The position numbers and the translations under genes are program-made. Shown piece by piece: positions 47,783-55,875 of a stretch of 64,000 bases of DNA; within the stretch, counting starts at the first letter, position 1; every line of letters begins with the position of its first letter. Where the stretch lies: contig NZ_LT629757.1 in assembly GCF_900104965.1 (NCBI RefSeq), forward strand, positions 3,162,001 through 3,226,000, given 5' to 3'. The notes under the pieces are model-generated. The model saw only the letters and a program-made list of their open reading frames with translations. It was not told the origin of the DNA and did not search any database. This DNA is from Nocardioides scoriae. Lineage in GTDB: Bacteria; Actinomycetota; Actinomycetes; Propionibacteriales; Nocardioidaceae.

Positions 47783-48850
47783 GTGGTCGAGCGCGTGCCG
47801 GTGGTCGTCGTCGGCGGCGGGCAGGCGGGGCTGGCGACGGCGTACCACCTGCGCCGGCTCGGCCTCGTGCCCGGCGAGGACGTCGTGGTCCTCGACGCGG
47901 CCGACCGCCCGGGCGGCTCGTGGCCGCGGGCGTGGGACGGGCTGCGGCTGTTCTCGCCGGCGGGCTACTCCTCGCTGCCGGGGCGGATGATGCCGCCGTG
48001 GACCGACGGCTTCCCGCCGCGCGACCACGTCGTGGACTACCTGACCGACTACGAGCAGCGCTACGACCTGCGGGTGCGGCGCCCGTGCCGGGTCACCTCC
48101 GTGTCGCGCGCCGGTGACGGGCTGCTCCTCGAGGGCCCCGGCCTGCGGCTGGAGGCGTCGTGCGCCGTCTCGGCGACGGGCACCTGGGAGCAGCCGTTCT
48201 GGCCGGCGAGCCCCGGCCGCTTCGACGGCCTGCAGCTGCACGCCGCGGCGTACCGCCGGCCCGAGGACCTCGTCGGCCGGGTCGCCGTCGTCGGCGGCGG
48301 CAACACCGGCGCGCAGGTCCTGGCGGAGGTCTCGCGGGTCGCCGACACGCTGTGGCTGACCCGGGACGAGCCGCGGCTGCTGCCCGACGACGTGGACGGG
48401 CGGGTGCTCTTCGAGACCGCGACGGCGCGGGTGCGGGCGGCGCGCGCGGGCCGGGAGCACCCGGGCGTGGGCGGGCTCGGCGACGTCGTGGCCGTGGCCT
48501 CGGTGCGCGAGGCCCGCGAGCGCGGGGCGCTGGTGGCCCACCCGATGGCGCATCGGCTGACCCCGACCGGGCTGGCCTGGGACGACGGGCGCGAGGAGGC
48601 GGTCGACACCATCGTGTGGTGCACCGGCTTCCGGCCCGCGCTGCGCCACCTCGCCCCGCTCGGGGTGCGTGGCTCGGGGGGCCGGGTCGCGGTCGGCGGC
48701 CCCGCGGGCACCCGCAGCGAGGTCGAGCCGCGGCTGTGGCTGGTCGGGTACGGCGACTGGTGCGGCCCCGCGTCGGCCACCCTCGTCGGCGTCGGCCGCT
48801 CGGCCCGCGACACCGCGGCGGAGGTCGTGGCCGCCCTCGGCCGCGCCTAG
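47783..48850 (+). CDS. NAD(P)/FAD-dependent monooxygenase (ArsO/CzcO-like)
   Basis: The 355-residue two-dinucleotide-fold flavoprotein has VVVVGGGQAGLATAYHLRRLG near residues 6-26 for FAD, and DRPGGSWPRAWDGLRLFSPAGYSSLPG as the family motif. The NADPH-binding VAVVGGGNTGAQVLAEVS follows, then DTIVWCTGFRPALRHL and LWLVGYGDWCGPAS. It resembles ArsO and CzcO-type proteins found with metal and arsenic operons. GTG 47783 with GAGGAGCAGG upstream is preferred, because the frame opens at 47744 inside the operator. The stop shares CTAG with the convergent next gene. Confidence 0.82.
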   Translation: MVERVPVVVVGGGQAGLATAYHLRRLGLVPGEDVVVLDAADRPGGSWPRAWDGLRLFSPAGYSSLPGRMMPPWTDGFPPRDHVVDYLTDYEQRYDLRVRRPCRVTSVSRAGDGLLLEGPGLRLEASCAVSATGTWEQPFWPASPGRFDGLQLHAAAYRRPEDLVGRVAVVGGGNTGAQVLAEVSRVADTLWLTRDEPRLLPDDVDGRVLFETATARVRAARAGREHPGVGGLGDVVAVASVREARERGALVAHPMAHRLTPTGLAWDDGREEAVDTIVWCTGFRPALRHLAPLGVRGSGGRVAVGGPAGTRSEVEPRLWLVGYGDWCGPASATLVGVGRSARDTAAEVVAALGRA

Positions 48851-49638
48851 GCCCGGAGCACCACGCGCCGGCCGTGGCCGGACAGCAGCGCGGTGGTGGT
48901 CCCGGGGAGGTCGGCGACCGCGGCTGCGAAGCGGGACCCCGGCTCGACGAACAGCCGGCGGTGGTTGTCCGGGGCGACGCGGTCGAGCAGCCGGGGCCAG
49001 AAGGTGCCCCAGTGGACGGGCAGCGCCCAGCGCGCGCCGACGCGCCCCACGACCTCGGCCGCCTGCACCGGGTCGAGGTGGTCCTCGCCCAGCGTCGGAC
49101 CCCAGCCACCGACGGGCGGCAGCGCGAGGTCGACCGGCGCCACCTGGGCGGTGTCGGCGCCCGGACCGGTGTCGCCCGGGAACCACACCGAGCGCCCGGC
49201 CGCCGCCACCCGGTAGCCGACCGCGGTGCCGGCCCGTCGCGACCACGGCAGCCGGCGCCCGTCGTGCTCGGCCGGGTGCACCTCGACGTGCAGGCCGCCC
49301 ACCTCGAGCACCTCCCCGGGCCGGGCCACCCGGGTGCGGTGGGGCAGGTCGCGCACCACCGGCTCGGCCCCGGGCGGCACCACGAGCACGGCGTCCGTCG
49401 GCACCCGCCGCAGGCTGGGCAGGTGGAGGTGGTCGAGGTGCTGGTGGCTGACCAGCACGACGTCGGCCGCCGCGGCCTCGGGCCCCGGCGTGGGCGCCCG
49501 CCGGTGCAGGTGCGCGAGGTCGTCGCACAGCACCGGGTCGAGCAGCAGCCGGGTGCCGCCGAGCTCGACCGTGGTCGTCGCGTGGCCCCACCAGGTGACG
49601 GCCAGGGGCGCGAGCGGCTCGGTCGCGGGATCCGTCAC
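48847..49638 (-). CDS. MBL fold metallo-hydrolase
   Basis: The 263-residue protein has the metallo-beta-lactamase HxHxDH motif at residues 65-70 (VLVSHQHLDHLHL), preceded by VTWWGHATTTVELGGTRLLLDPV. SVWFPGDTGPGADTAQV carries the bridging aspartate, and WALPVHWGTFWPR a further histidine. The WxGHAT...DPV opening is the UlaG/RomA-like group, which includes lactonases, NAPE-hydrolysing phospholipases and tRNA maturases. The substrate is unknown. GTG 49638 is 7 bases after TAGGCT on the minus strand. Confidence 0.88.
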   Translation of the reverse strand: MTDPATEPLAPLAVTWWGHATTTVELGGTRLLLDPVLCDDLAHLHRRAPTPGPEAAAADVVLVSHQHLDHLHLPSLRRVPTDAVLVVPPGAEPVVRDLPHRTRVARPGEVLEVGGLHVEVHPAEHDGRRLPWSRRAGTAVGYRVAAAGRSVWFPGDTGPGADTAQVAPVDLALPPVGGWGPTLGEDHLDPVQAAEVVGRVGARWALPVHWGTFWPRLLDRVAPDNHRRLFVEPGSRFAAAVADLPGTTTALLSGHGRRVVLRA

Positions 49639-49645
49639 GCGACCG

Positions 49646-49651
49646 AGCCTA
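49646..49651 (-). promoter_or_regulatory. Probable -10 element of the MBL-fold gene
   Basis: Minus-strand TAGGCT ends 7 bases before the GTG at 49638. Confidence 0.45.
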
Positions 49652-49674
49652 GGGAGCCCTCACCAGGGCCCGGA

Positions 49675-49680
49675 CAGACT
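49675..49680 (+). promoter_or_regulatory. Probable -10 element of the DUF427 gene
   Basis: CAGACT ends 6 bases before ATG 49687. Confidence 0.35.
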
Positions 49681-49686
49681 GGGGCC

Positions 49687-50175
49687 ATGAGGCGTGAGCT
49701 GCGACGTGAGGTGCCCGGGCCCGGCCAGGAGTCGGTGTGGGACTACCCCCGCCCACCGGCGCTGGTGCGCTCGGACCGCCGGGTCGTCGTACGACGCGAG
49801 GGGGAGCTGGTCGCCGAGACCACGCACGCCTTCCGGGTGCTGGAGACCAGCCACCCGCCGACCTGGTACGTCGACCCCGCCGACGTCGTCCCGGGCGCGA
49901 TCGCCCGCTCCGACGCCCGGTCGACGTGGTGCGAGTGGAAGGGTGCGGCGACCTACTGGGACGTCCTGGGCCTGTCCTCCGGTGCGTGGTCCTACGAGGA
50001 CCCGACGCCGGGGTTCACCGACCTGCGCGGCTACCTCGCCTTCTCGCCCGGCCGCCTGGAGTGCTTCGTCGACGACGAGCGGGTCCGCCCGCAGGACGGC
50101 GGCTTCTACGGCGGCTGGATCACCGACGACGTCGTCGGCCCCTTCAAGGGCGCGCCGGGCACGCTCGGCTGGTGA
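49687..50175 (+). CDS. DUF427 domain-containing protein
   Basis: The 162-residue protein has the DUF427 pattern: ESVWDYPRPPALVRSDRRVVVRREGELVAETTHAFRVLETSHPPTWYVDPADV and the second repeat STWCEWKGAATYWDV, ending FVDDERVRPQDGGFYGGWITDDVVGPFKGAPGTLGW. The domain is a small beta-barrel common in actinobacteria and fungi, with no established function. It is monocistronic and convergent with the iron permease-like gene. Confidence 0.88.
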   Translation: MRRELRREVPGPGQESVWDYPRPPALVRSDRRVVVRREGELVAETTHAFRVLETSHPPTWYVDPADVVPGAIARSDARSTWCEWKGAATYWDVLGLSSGAWSYEDPTPGFTDLRGYLAFSPGRLECFVDDERVRPQDGGFYGGWITDDVVGPFKGAPGTLGW

Positions 50176-50199
50176 GCCGCCCGGGCCTGGCCCGGCCGG

Positions 50200-50595
50200 T
50201 CAGTGGCGCTCCTCGAGCCCCACGGCCTCGCGCAGCCTCCGGGTGGCGTCCTGCAGGTCGCGGTCGTGCGCCGACGACGAGTCCATCAGCGCGGCCAGCG
50301 CCTCCGCCAGCACGTTGAGCTTCTCCTGCGCGGCCTCCTCGGAGCGCCGGCCGGCGTTCTCCAGCAGCACGAGCAGCAGCAGCGAGACCACGCTGGCCAC
50401 CGTGTGGATCGCGACCTGCCACTGCTTCAGGTCGGGCCACAGCGGCGCGCTGGCGCCCCAGGCGACCACGACGACGAGGCAGACGCCGAAGAACGGCGCC
50501 CGGCTGACCTGGGCGTACGTCGCCTCCACGAACTTCTCGAAGCCCGAGCGGCCGTCGCCCTCGTGCCGGTCCCGTGCCGCGTCGTTGCGTTCCAT
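50200..50595 (-). CDS. Low-affinity iron permease family protein
   Basis: The 131-residue membrane protein has two TM helices (APFFGVCLVVVVAWGASAPLW and WQVAIHTVASVVSLLLLVLLENAG). A soluble helical tail with EEAAQEKLNVLAEALAALMDSS follows. FEKFVEATYAQVSRAPFF and the TVxSVVSxLLLVLLENAxRR core match the Fet4-related family. Bacterial members are short and transport activity is not shown. ATG 50595 is 6 bases after TAGCCT on the minus strand. Confidence 0.85.
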   Translation of the reverse strand: MERNDAARDRHEGDGRSGFEKFVEATYAQVSRAPFFGVCLVVVVAWGASAPLWPDLKQWQVAIHTVASVVSLLLLVLLENAGRRSEEAAQEKLNVLAEALAALMDSSSAHDRDLQDATRRLREAVGLEERH

Positions 50596-50601
50596 GGCCG
50601 C

Positions 50602-50607
50602 AGGCTA
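50602..50607 (-). promoter_or_regulatory. Probable -10 element of the iron permease-like gene
   Basis: Minus-strand TAGCCT ends 6 bases before ATG 50595; it is identical to the -10 of tRNA-Ser. Confidence 0.45.
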
Positions 50608-50653
50608 GGGCCCGGGTGGCGTCCGGCGCACCGGGACGGTGAGACCCTGACCC

Positions 50654-51898
50654 ATGGAGCTCACCACCACCCCCCGCGTCCTCGCGATCATCCAGGCCGG
50701 CGGAGCGGGCGGCCGCATGGACGTGCTCACCGCGGAGCGGGCCAAGCCCGCGCTGCCCTTCGCCGGGTCCTACCAGCTGCTCGACTTCCCGCTGTCCAAC
50801 ATCGTCAACTCCGGCATCAGCGACGTGTGGCTCTCGGTGCAGTACCAGGCCGAGTCGCTCGAGGAGCAGGTCCGCAACGGCCGGCCGTGGGACCTCGACC
50901 GCACCCGCGGCGGGCTGCGGCTGCTGGTGCCGCGCCAGGGCAGCGGGTCGCTCGACGAGGAGGGCTTCGCCCAGGGCAACGCCGACGAGCTCTACCGGCT
51001 GCGCGACGACCTGCGCCGGGCCGCCCCCGACGTGGTGCTGGTGATGAGCGCCGACCACGTCTACCGCTTCGACTACCGCGAGCTGGTCGCCACCCACCTG
51101 GAGAAGGACGCCGAGGTGACGATGCTGGTCACCGACCTCGCCGGGGTGCACGGCGAGGACCCGGCCGACCACGCCGTGGTCGAGGTGAACCGGCTCGGTC
51201 GCGTGACCGGCTTCGCCTACAAGCCCGAGTCGCCGTCGGGCTCGCTGGTCGCCACCGAGGTGTTCGCCTACCGGACCGGGGTGCTGGTGGAGCTCCTCGA
51301 GGAGCTGCACCGCTCGGTCTCCGGCGCCGACTCCGAGCGCGAGGCCGGCGACTCCGGGCTGGGCGACTTCGGTGACCTGCTGGTGCCCCGCCTGGTGGAG
51401 CGCGGGGCGGCGTACTCCCACCGGCTGGAGGGGTACTGGCGCGACCTCGGCCAGCCCCACCACTACCTCAACGCCCACCTCGAGCTGCTGGCCGACGAGA
51501 CCGACCTCTTCGAGGGCGACTGGCCGGTGCGGACCCAGCAGCCCGAGCGGCGCCCGGCGTACGTCGCGGCCGGCGCGCAGGTCGCCGACAGCCTGCTCAG
51601 CGCCGGGAGCCACGTGTCGGGCACCGTCACCCGCAGCGTCCTGGGCCCCGACGTCGTCGTCGAGGCCGGCGCCGAGGTGGTCGAGAGCGTGGTCTCGGCC
51701 GGCACGGTGGTCCGCTCCGGCGCCACCGTCACCCGCACCATCGTCGACACCGCCTGCGACATCGGCGGCGGGGCGCACGTCGGTGGGCCCGACACCGCCC
51801 TCGACGACCCCGACGCCATCACCATCCTCGGCCGCGACGCGCAGGTCAGCGGCGACGTCGCCCCCGGTGGCCGGGTGCCCCCGGGCGGGGTGGTGTGA
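50654..51898 (+). CDS. GlgC-like sugar-phosphate nucleotidyltransferase
   Basis: The 414-residue protein has GlgC length, with an N-terminal nucleotidyltransferase domain and a C-terminal left-handed beta-helix (SHVSGTVTRSVLGPDVVVEAGAEVVESVVSAGTVVRSGATVTRTIV). It keeps ERAKPALPFAGSYQLLDFPLSNIVNSG, the DHVYRFDY metal site and GYWRDLGQPHHYLNAHLELL. The phosphate loop reads QAGGAGGRMDVLT in place of the usual AGGxGxRLxPLT, and Pro is lost. It probably makes ADP-glucose or a related nucleotide sugar; a paralogue with altered specificity is likely. Confidence 0.82.
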   Translation: MELTTTPRVLAIIQAGGAGGRMDVLTAERAKPALPFAGSYQLLDFPLSNIVNSGISDVWLSVQYQAESLEEQVRNGRPWDLDRTRGGLRLLVPRQGSGSLDEEGFAQGNADELYRLRDDLRRAAPDVVLVMSADHVYRFDYRELVATHLEKDAEVTMLVTDLAGVHGEDPADHAVVEVNRLGRVTGFAYKPESPSGSLVATEVFAYRTGVLVELLEELHRSVSGADSEREAGDSGLGDFGDLLVPRLVERGAAYSHRLEGYWRDLGQPHHYLNAHLELLADETDLFEGDWPVRTQQPERRPAYVAAGAQVADSLLSAGSHVSGTVTRSVLGPDVVVEAGAEVVESVVSAGTVVRSGATVTRTIVDTACDIGGGAHVGGPDTALDDPDAITILGRDAQVSGDVAPGGRVPPGGVV

Positions 51899-51915
51899 GG
51901 GGGCGGCCGGCTCCC

Positions 51916-52986
51916 TCAGCGCCAGGCGCCCCGGGCGTGCTGGACGGGCCAGGGGGCGTCGGCGTCGGGCACGCCGAGCTCGTGGGCGGCGCGGAGCGGC
52001 CAGCTGGGCTCGCGCAGGGCGGCCCGGGCGAGCAGCACGACGTCGGCCTCGCCGTTGGCCAGGACCTTCTCGGCCTGGGCGGGCTCGGTGATGAGGCCGA
52101 CCGCGCCAGTGGGCACGCCCGCGGTGCGGACCCCGGCCGCGAGCGGCACCTGGTAGCCCGGCTCCACCGGGATCGAGGCCTGCGCGTTGCCGCCGGACGA
52201 CACGTCGACGAGGTCGACGCCGTGCTCGCGCAGCTCGCCCGCGAGCCGGGTGCTCTGCTCGAGGTCCCAGCCACCCTCGAGCCAGTCGGTGGCCGAGATG
52301 CGGACCAGCAGCGGCATGCCCTCGGGGATCGCGGCGCGGACCGCGTCGACGGTCTCGAGCACGAACCGGGCGCGCCCCTCGAAGGTGCCGCCGTAGCCGT
52401 CGGTGCGGTGGTTGGACAGCGGCGAGAGGAACTCGTGGAGCAGGTAGCCGTGGGCCGCGTGGACCTCGACGGTGTCGAAGCCGACCGCGACGGCGCGCCG
52501 GGCGGCGACCGCGAAGGCCTCGACCACGGCGGCGACGTCCTCGACCTCCATGGCCTCGGGGGCGGCGTACCCCTCGAAGGCCACGGGCGACGGACCCTGC
52601 GTGGTCCAGCCGCCCCGGTCGGCGGGGACGGTGCCCTCGGCGCCGGCCCAGGGGCGGTACGTCGAGGCCTTGCGGCCGGCGTGCGCCAGCTGGACGCCGA
52701 TCGCCGCGCCCTGGGTGTGCACGAAGTCGACGACCCGGCCCCAGGCCTGCGCCTGCTCGTCGTTCCACAGCCCGGCGTCCTCGGGGGTGATCCGGCCCTC
52801 GGGGACCACGGCGGCCGCCTCGGTCAGCACCAGCCCGAAACCGCCGGACGCGCGGGCGCCCAGGTTGACCAGGTGCCAGTCGCCGGGCATGCCGTCGGTG
52901 GAGGAGTACTGGCACATCGGGGCCAGCCACACCCGGTTGCGCACGGTCAGCTCGCGCAGGGTGACGGGCTCGAAGAGGGCGGACAC
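51916..52986 (-). CDS. NADH:flavin oxidoreductase, Old Yellow Enzyme family (YqjM-like)
   Basis: The 356-residue FMN barrel enzyme has LFEPVTLRELTVRNRVWLAPMCQYSSTDGMP, where Cys25 matches the redox-tuning cysteine of YqjM. QLAHAGRKAS carries the substrate-binding histidine, and AAHGYLLHEFLSPLSNHRTDGYGG the family signature. It reduces activated C=C bonds of enones and xenobiotics with NADPH. GTG 52986 follows AGGAG; the frame opens 147 bases earlier without a ribosome site. It is divergent from the amidohydrolase gene. Confidence 0.92.
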   Translation of the reverse strand: MSALFEPVTLRELTVRNRVWLAPMCQYSSTDGMPGDWHLVNLGARASGGFGLVLTEAAAVVPEGRITPEDAGLWNDEQAQAWGRVVDFVHTQGAAIGVQLAHAGRKASTYRPWAGAEGTVPADRGGWTTQGPSPVAFEGYAAPEAMEVEDVAAVVEAFAVAARRAVAVGFDTVEVHAAHGYLLHEFLSPLSNHRTDGYGGTFEGRARFVLETVDAVRAAIPEGMPLLVRISATDWLEGGWDLEQSTRLAGELREHGVDLVDVSSGGNAQASIPVEPGYQVPLAAGVRTAGVPTGAVGLITEPAQAEKVLANGEADVVLLARAALREPSWPLRAAHELGVPDADAPWPVQHARGAWR

Positions 52987-53111
52987 GTGGGGCTCCTGGA
53001 GGGGATCGGGGGAAGGACCGGACGTCGTACGTCGGGCCCAACCGACCGCGCGCCCGCGCTGTTCCGCCGCCGCGGCGATCCGGCGTGCGAGATCCCTCAC
53101 CGCCGACGAAG

Positions 53112-53149
53112 TTATCGGATAATGTCGAGTCACTTACTACCTTTGGAAG
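53112..53149. promoter_or_regulatory. AT-rich divergent control region with TTATC-g-GATAA palindrome
   Basis: TTATC-g-GATAA (53112-53122) overlaps GATAAT (53118-53123), a good -10 for the rightward gene. TACTAC and the ribosome site AGGAGG follow. The patch stands out against the GC-rich background. The palindrome may be an operator for one or both divergent genes. Confidence 0.4.
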
Positions 53150-53162
53150 GAGGCTGAGCAAC

Positions 53163-54182
53163 ATGACCGAGCACCACGACACCCCCCGCACGAGCGCCGC
53201 GGTCGCCCCCGTCCCGGGCGCGATCGACGTGCACCAGCACCTGTGGCCGGACGAGCTCGTCGACCGGCTGCGCGCCCGGTCCCGCGCGCCGTACCTGCGC
53301 GACTGGACCCTGCACACCGACGGCGAACCGCCCTACGACGTGGACCCGGCAGCACACGACGTCGCGACCAGGATCGCGGCCGACACGGACGCGGGGGTGA
53401 CCTCGGCCTGCCTCAGCCTCTCCGCACCCCTCGGCATCGAGCGCCTGCGGCCCTCCTCGTCGCGACCGCTGCTCGACGCCTGGCACCGCGGCGTGCGCGA
53501 GCTGCCCGACCACTTCCGCGCCTGGGCCTCCGTGCCGGCGCCGGGGGTCGACGACCCTGACGTGACCGGGCTGGCCGCGCTGCTCGCCGAGGACCGGTTC
53601 GTCGGGCTCCAGCTCGCGGCCAGCGACCTCGTCACCCCCCACGGGTGGGAGGCCGCCGCCCCGCTGCTGCGCGCCGCCGAGCAGGCCGACGCGCCCGTCC
53701 TGGTCCACCCCGGCCCGGAGCCGGCCCCTCTGCTGCCCGGTCGGCTGCCCGCCTGGTGGGCACCGGTCGTCGGCTACACCGCGCAGCTCCAGGCCGCGTG
53801 GTGGGCCTGGCAGGCCTTCGGCGGCCGCGCGGTGCTCCCGCGGCTGCGGCTGCTGTTCGTGGCCGGCGCCGGGCTGGCGCCGCTGCTGACCGAGCGCCAC
53901 GTGCTGCGCGGCGGCGAGCGCACCGGGGTCGACCCCGACGTCTTCGTCGACACCTCCGGCATCGGCGCCCGCGCGCTCGAGTCGGTCGTGCGCGTGCTCG
54001 GCGTCGACGCGCTCGTGCTCGGCAGCGACCGGCCCTACGGCGAGCCGCTCGCCGAGCTGCTCGGCGAGGCCGCCACGCGGGCGGTGCGGGTCACCAACCC
54101 GCGGCGCCTGCTCGGGGACGGCCCGACCGCCTCCGACGGGACCGACGGGACGGGGGTGGCGTCGTGGCGCGCAGCGAGCTGA
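53163..54182 (+). CDS. Amidohydrolase family protein (ACMSD-like)
   Basis: The 339-residue TIM-barrel protein opens IDVHQHLWPDELVDRLRARSRAPYLRDW, where HxH is metal ligand I. A conserved APVLVHPGPEPA carries a further histidine, and VDALVLGSDRPYGEPLAELL the catalytic aspartate. This layout matches amidohydrolase_2 proteins such as ACMSD, which decarboxylate or hydrolyse aromatic-derived acids. ATG 53163 follows GGAAGGAGG. The C-terminus overlaps the cysteine dioxygenase-like gene by 19 bases, so the two are coupled. Substrate unknown. Confidence 0.85.
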   Translation: MTEHHDTPRTSAAVAPVPGAIDVHQHLWPDELVDRLRARSRAPYLRDWTLHTDGEPPYDVDPAAHDVATRIAADTDAGVTSACLSLSAPLGIERLRPSSSRPLLDAWHRGVRELPDHFRAWASVPAPGVDDPDVTGLAALLAEDRFVGLQLAASDLVTPHGWEAAAPLLRAAEQADAPVLVHPGPEPAPLLPGRLPAWWAPVVGYTAQLQAAWWAWQAFGGRAVLPRLRLLFVAGAGLAPLLTERHVLRGGERTGVDPDVFVDTSGIGARALESVVRVLGVDALVLGSDRPYGEPLAELLGEAATRAVRVTNPRRLLGDGPTASDGTDGTGVASWRAAS

Positions 54183-54769
54183 GCCCCGAGGTCCACCCCG
54201 AGGTGGCCGGCGACGGGCCGGCCAGCGGTGCCGGCGTGCCGGCCGAGCACCCGGCCGCGCTGGCGTCGTACGCCGACGACCTGCTGGTCAGCGACCTGCC
54301 CGACCGCGACCTGACGCCGGCCGAGCTGGAGGAGCTGGCCGCCAGCGTCGCCCAGCAGCCGCAGACGTGGGGTCACCTGGTGGCCTTCGACGGGCAGGAG
54401 CGGGTCTACGCGTCGCTGCACCGCGACAGCCACGTCGACGTGTGGCTGCTGTGCTGGACGCCCGAGAACGACACCGGCTGGCACGACCACGACGTCTCCT
54501 CGGGGGCGGTCGCAGTGGTGGCGGGCGAGCTGGTCGAGAACAACCTCACCCTGACGCACGGCGCGCGGGAGACCCACGTGCCGTCGGGGTCGGTGTTCTC
54601 GTTCGGGCCCGACCACATCCACCGCCTCAACGGCGCCCGGCACGGCTCGGTGAGCGTGCACGCCTACAGCCCGCCGCTGTGGCGGATGGGGCAGTACGCC
54701 GTCAGCGACAGCGGGGTGCTGCGCCGGGTCTCGGTGTCGTACGCCGACGAGCTGCGCCCGATCGACTGA
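54164..54769 (+). CDS. Cysteine dioxygenase-like cupin
   Basis: The 201-residue cupin has ENDTGWHDHDVSSGAVAVVAGELVENN, with metal ligands His107 and His109, and FGPDHIHRLNGARHGSVSVHAYSPPLWRMGQY, with His151 or His153 as the third. The arrangement is the CDO family, which oxidises cysteine or similar thiols to sulfinates with an iron centre. Whether cysteine, 3-mercaptopropionate or another thiol is used cannot be read. Start GTG 54164 overlaps the amidohydrolase gene by 19 bases. Confidence 0.85.
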   Translation: MARSELSPEVHPEVAGDGPASGAGVPAEHPAALASYADDLLVSDLPDRDLTPAELEELAASVAQQPQTWGHLVAFDGQERVYASLHRDSHVDVWLLCWTPENDTGWHDHDVSSGAVAVVAGELVENNLTLTHGARETHVPSGSVFSFGPDHIHRLNGARHGSVSVHAYSPPLWRMGQYAVSDSGVLRRVSVSYADELRPID

Positions 54770-54788
54770 GACCGGGCACCCCCACCCC

Positions 54789-54794
54789 TACGAT
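54789..54794 (+). promoter_or_regulatory. Probable -10 element of the first LacI gene
   Basis: TACGAT ends 6 bases before ATG 54801. Confidence 0.4.
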
Positions 54795-54800
54795 GACGCC

Positions 54801-55850
54801 ATGACCGGCTCTGCGCGCCCGCCCCGGGCGCGCAGGGCGCCCTCGATGGCCGACGTCGCGGCCCTGGCGGGGGTCTCGCACCAGACCGTCTCCCGGGTGC
54901 TCAACGACCACCCGATGGTCAAGCAGGAGACCCGCGACCGGGTGCAGGCCTCGATCGAGCAGCTCGGCTACCGCCGCAACAACGCGGCCCGGGCGCTGGT
55001 CACCAACCGCTCGGGGCTGATCGGGCTGGTGGGGGCGCACCTGGGGCTGCACGGGCCGGGCATGATCGCCGGCGCGGTGCAGGAGGCCGCCCACGACGCG
55101 GGCTACTCCGTGGCCCAGGTCGGCCTGCCCGACCTGAGCGCGGACGCCCTGCGCAGCACCGTCGACCGGCTCCTCGACCAGGCCGTCGAGGCGGTCGTGG
55201 TCGCGGTCGCGCAGCGCCAGGCGCTCGACGTCGTGGCCTCGCTCGACCTGCCCGTGCCGGTCGTGCTGGTGCAGGGCGTGCGGCCCGGCCAGTCGATGGC
55301 CGCCGGGGTCGACCAGACCGCCGGCGGGCTGCTGGCGACGCGCCACCTGCTCGACCTGCGCGAGGCCGGGGGTGTGTCGGGGGGCGCGCCGGGGGGCGTG
55401 GCCCACGTGACCGGCCCGCTCGACTGGATCGAGGCGGTGATGCGGCGCGAGGGCTGGCTGCAGGCCCACCAGGAGCGTGGCGTGGTGCCGGGCCGCGAGG
55501 TGGTGGGCGACTGGTCGTCCTCAAGCGGGTACGCCGCCGGCCTCGAGCTGGCCGCCGACCCCCAGGTCGAGGCCGTCTTCGCCGGCAACGACGCCATGGC
55601 GCTGGGCGTGCTCCGCGCCCTGCACGAGACCGGCCGCCGGGTGCCCTCCGACGTCGCCGTCGTGGGCTTCGACGACGCCCCCGACTCGGCCTGCTACTGG
55701 CCGCCGCTGACGACCGTGCGCCAGGACTTCGCTGCCCTGGGTCGCCGGGCGGTCGCGCTCGCGCTGCAGGCGCTCGACGGCGAGCGCGACGCCACCCTCG
55801 ACCTGGTGGCGCCCGAGCTCGTGGTCCGGACCTCCAGCGTCCCCGGCTGA
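54801..55850 (+). CDS. LacI family transcriptional regulator (first copy)
   Basis: The 349-residue repressor has the LacI helix-turn-helix and hinge: SMADVAALAGVSHQTVSRVLNDHPMVKQETRDRVQASIEQLGYRRNNAARALVTNRSG (residues 15-72). A periplasmic-binding-like sugar domain follows, with AVFAGNDAMALGVLRAL and VAVVGFDDAPDSACYWPPLTTVRQDF. It is strongly similar over its length to the regulator at 62046-63131 and the two bracket the ABC importer and epimerase. The TGTGA-type palindromes at 56981 and 57059 are the probable operators for one or both. Confidence 0.93.
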   Translation: MTGSARPPRARRAPSMADVAALAGVSHQTVSRVLNDHPMVKQETRDRVQASIEQLGYRRNNAARALVTNRSGLIGLVGAHLGLHGPGMIAGAVQEAAHDAGYSVAQVGLPDLSADALRSTVDRLLDQAVEAVVVAVAQRQALDVVASLDLPVPVVLVQGVRPGQSMAAGVDQTAGGLLATRHLLDLREAGGVSGGAPGGVAHVTGPLDWIEAVMRREGWLQAHQERGVVPGREVVGDWSSSSGYAAGLELAADPQVEAVFAGNDAMALGVLRALHETGRRVPSDVAVVGFDDAPDSACYWPPLTTVRQDFAALGRRAVALALQALDGERDATLDLVAPELVVRTSSVPG

Positions 55851-55863
55851 GCCCCGCCCCGAC

Positions 55864-55869
55864 TACGGT
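55864..55869 (+). promoter_or_regulatory. Probable -10 element of the aldose epimerase gene
   Basis: TACGGT ends 6 bases before ATG 55876. Confidence 0.4.
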
Positions 55870-55875
55870 GCCGTC

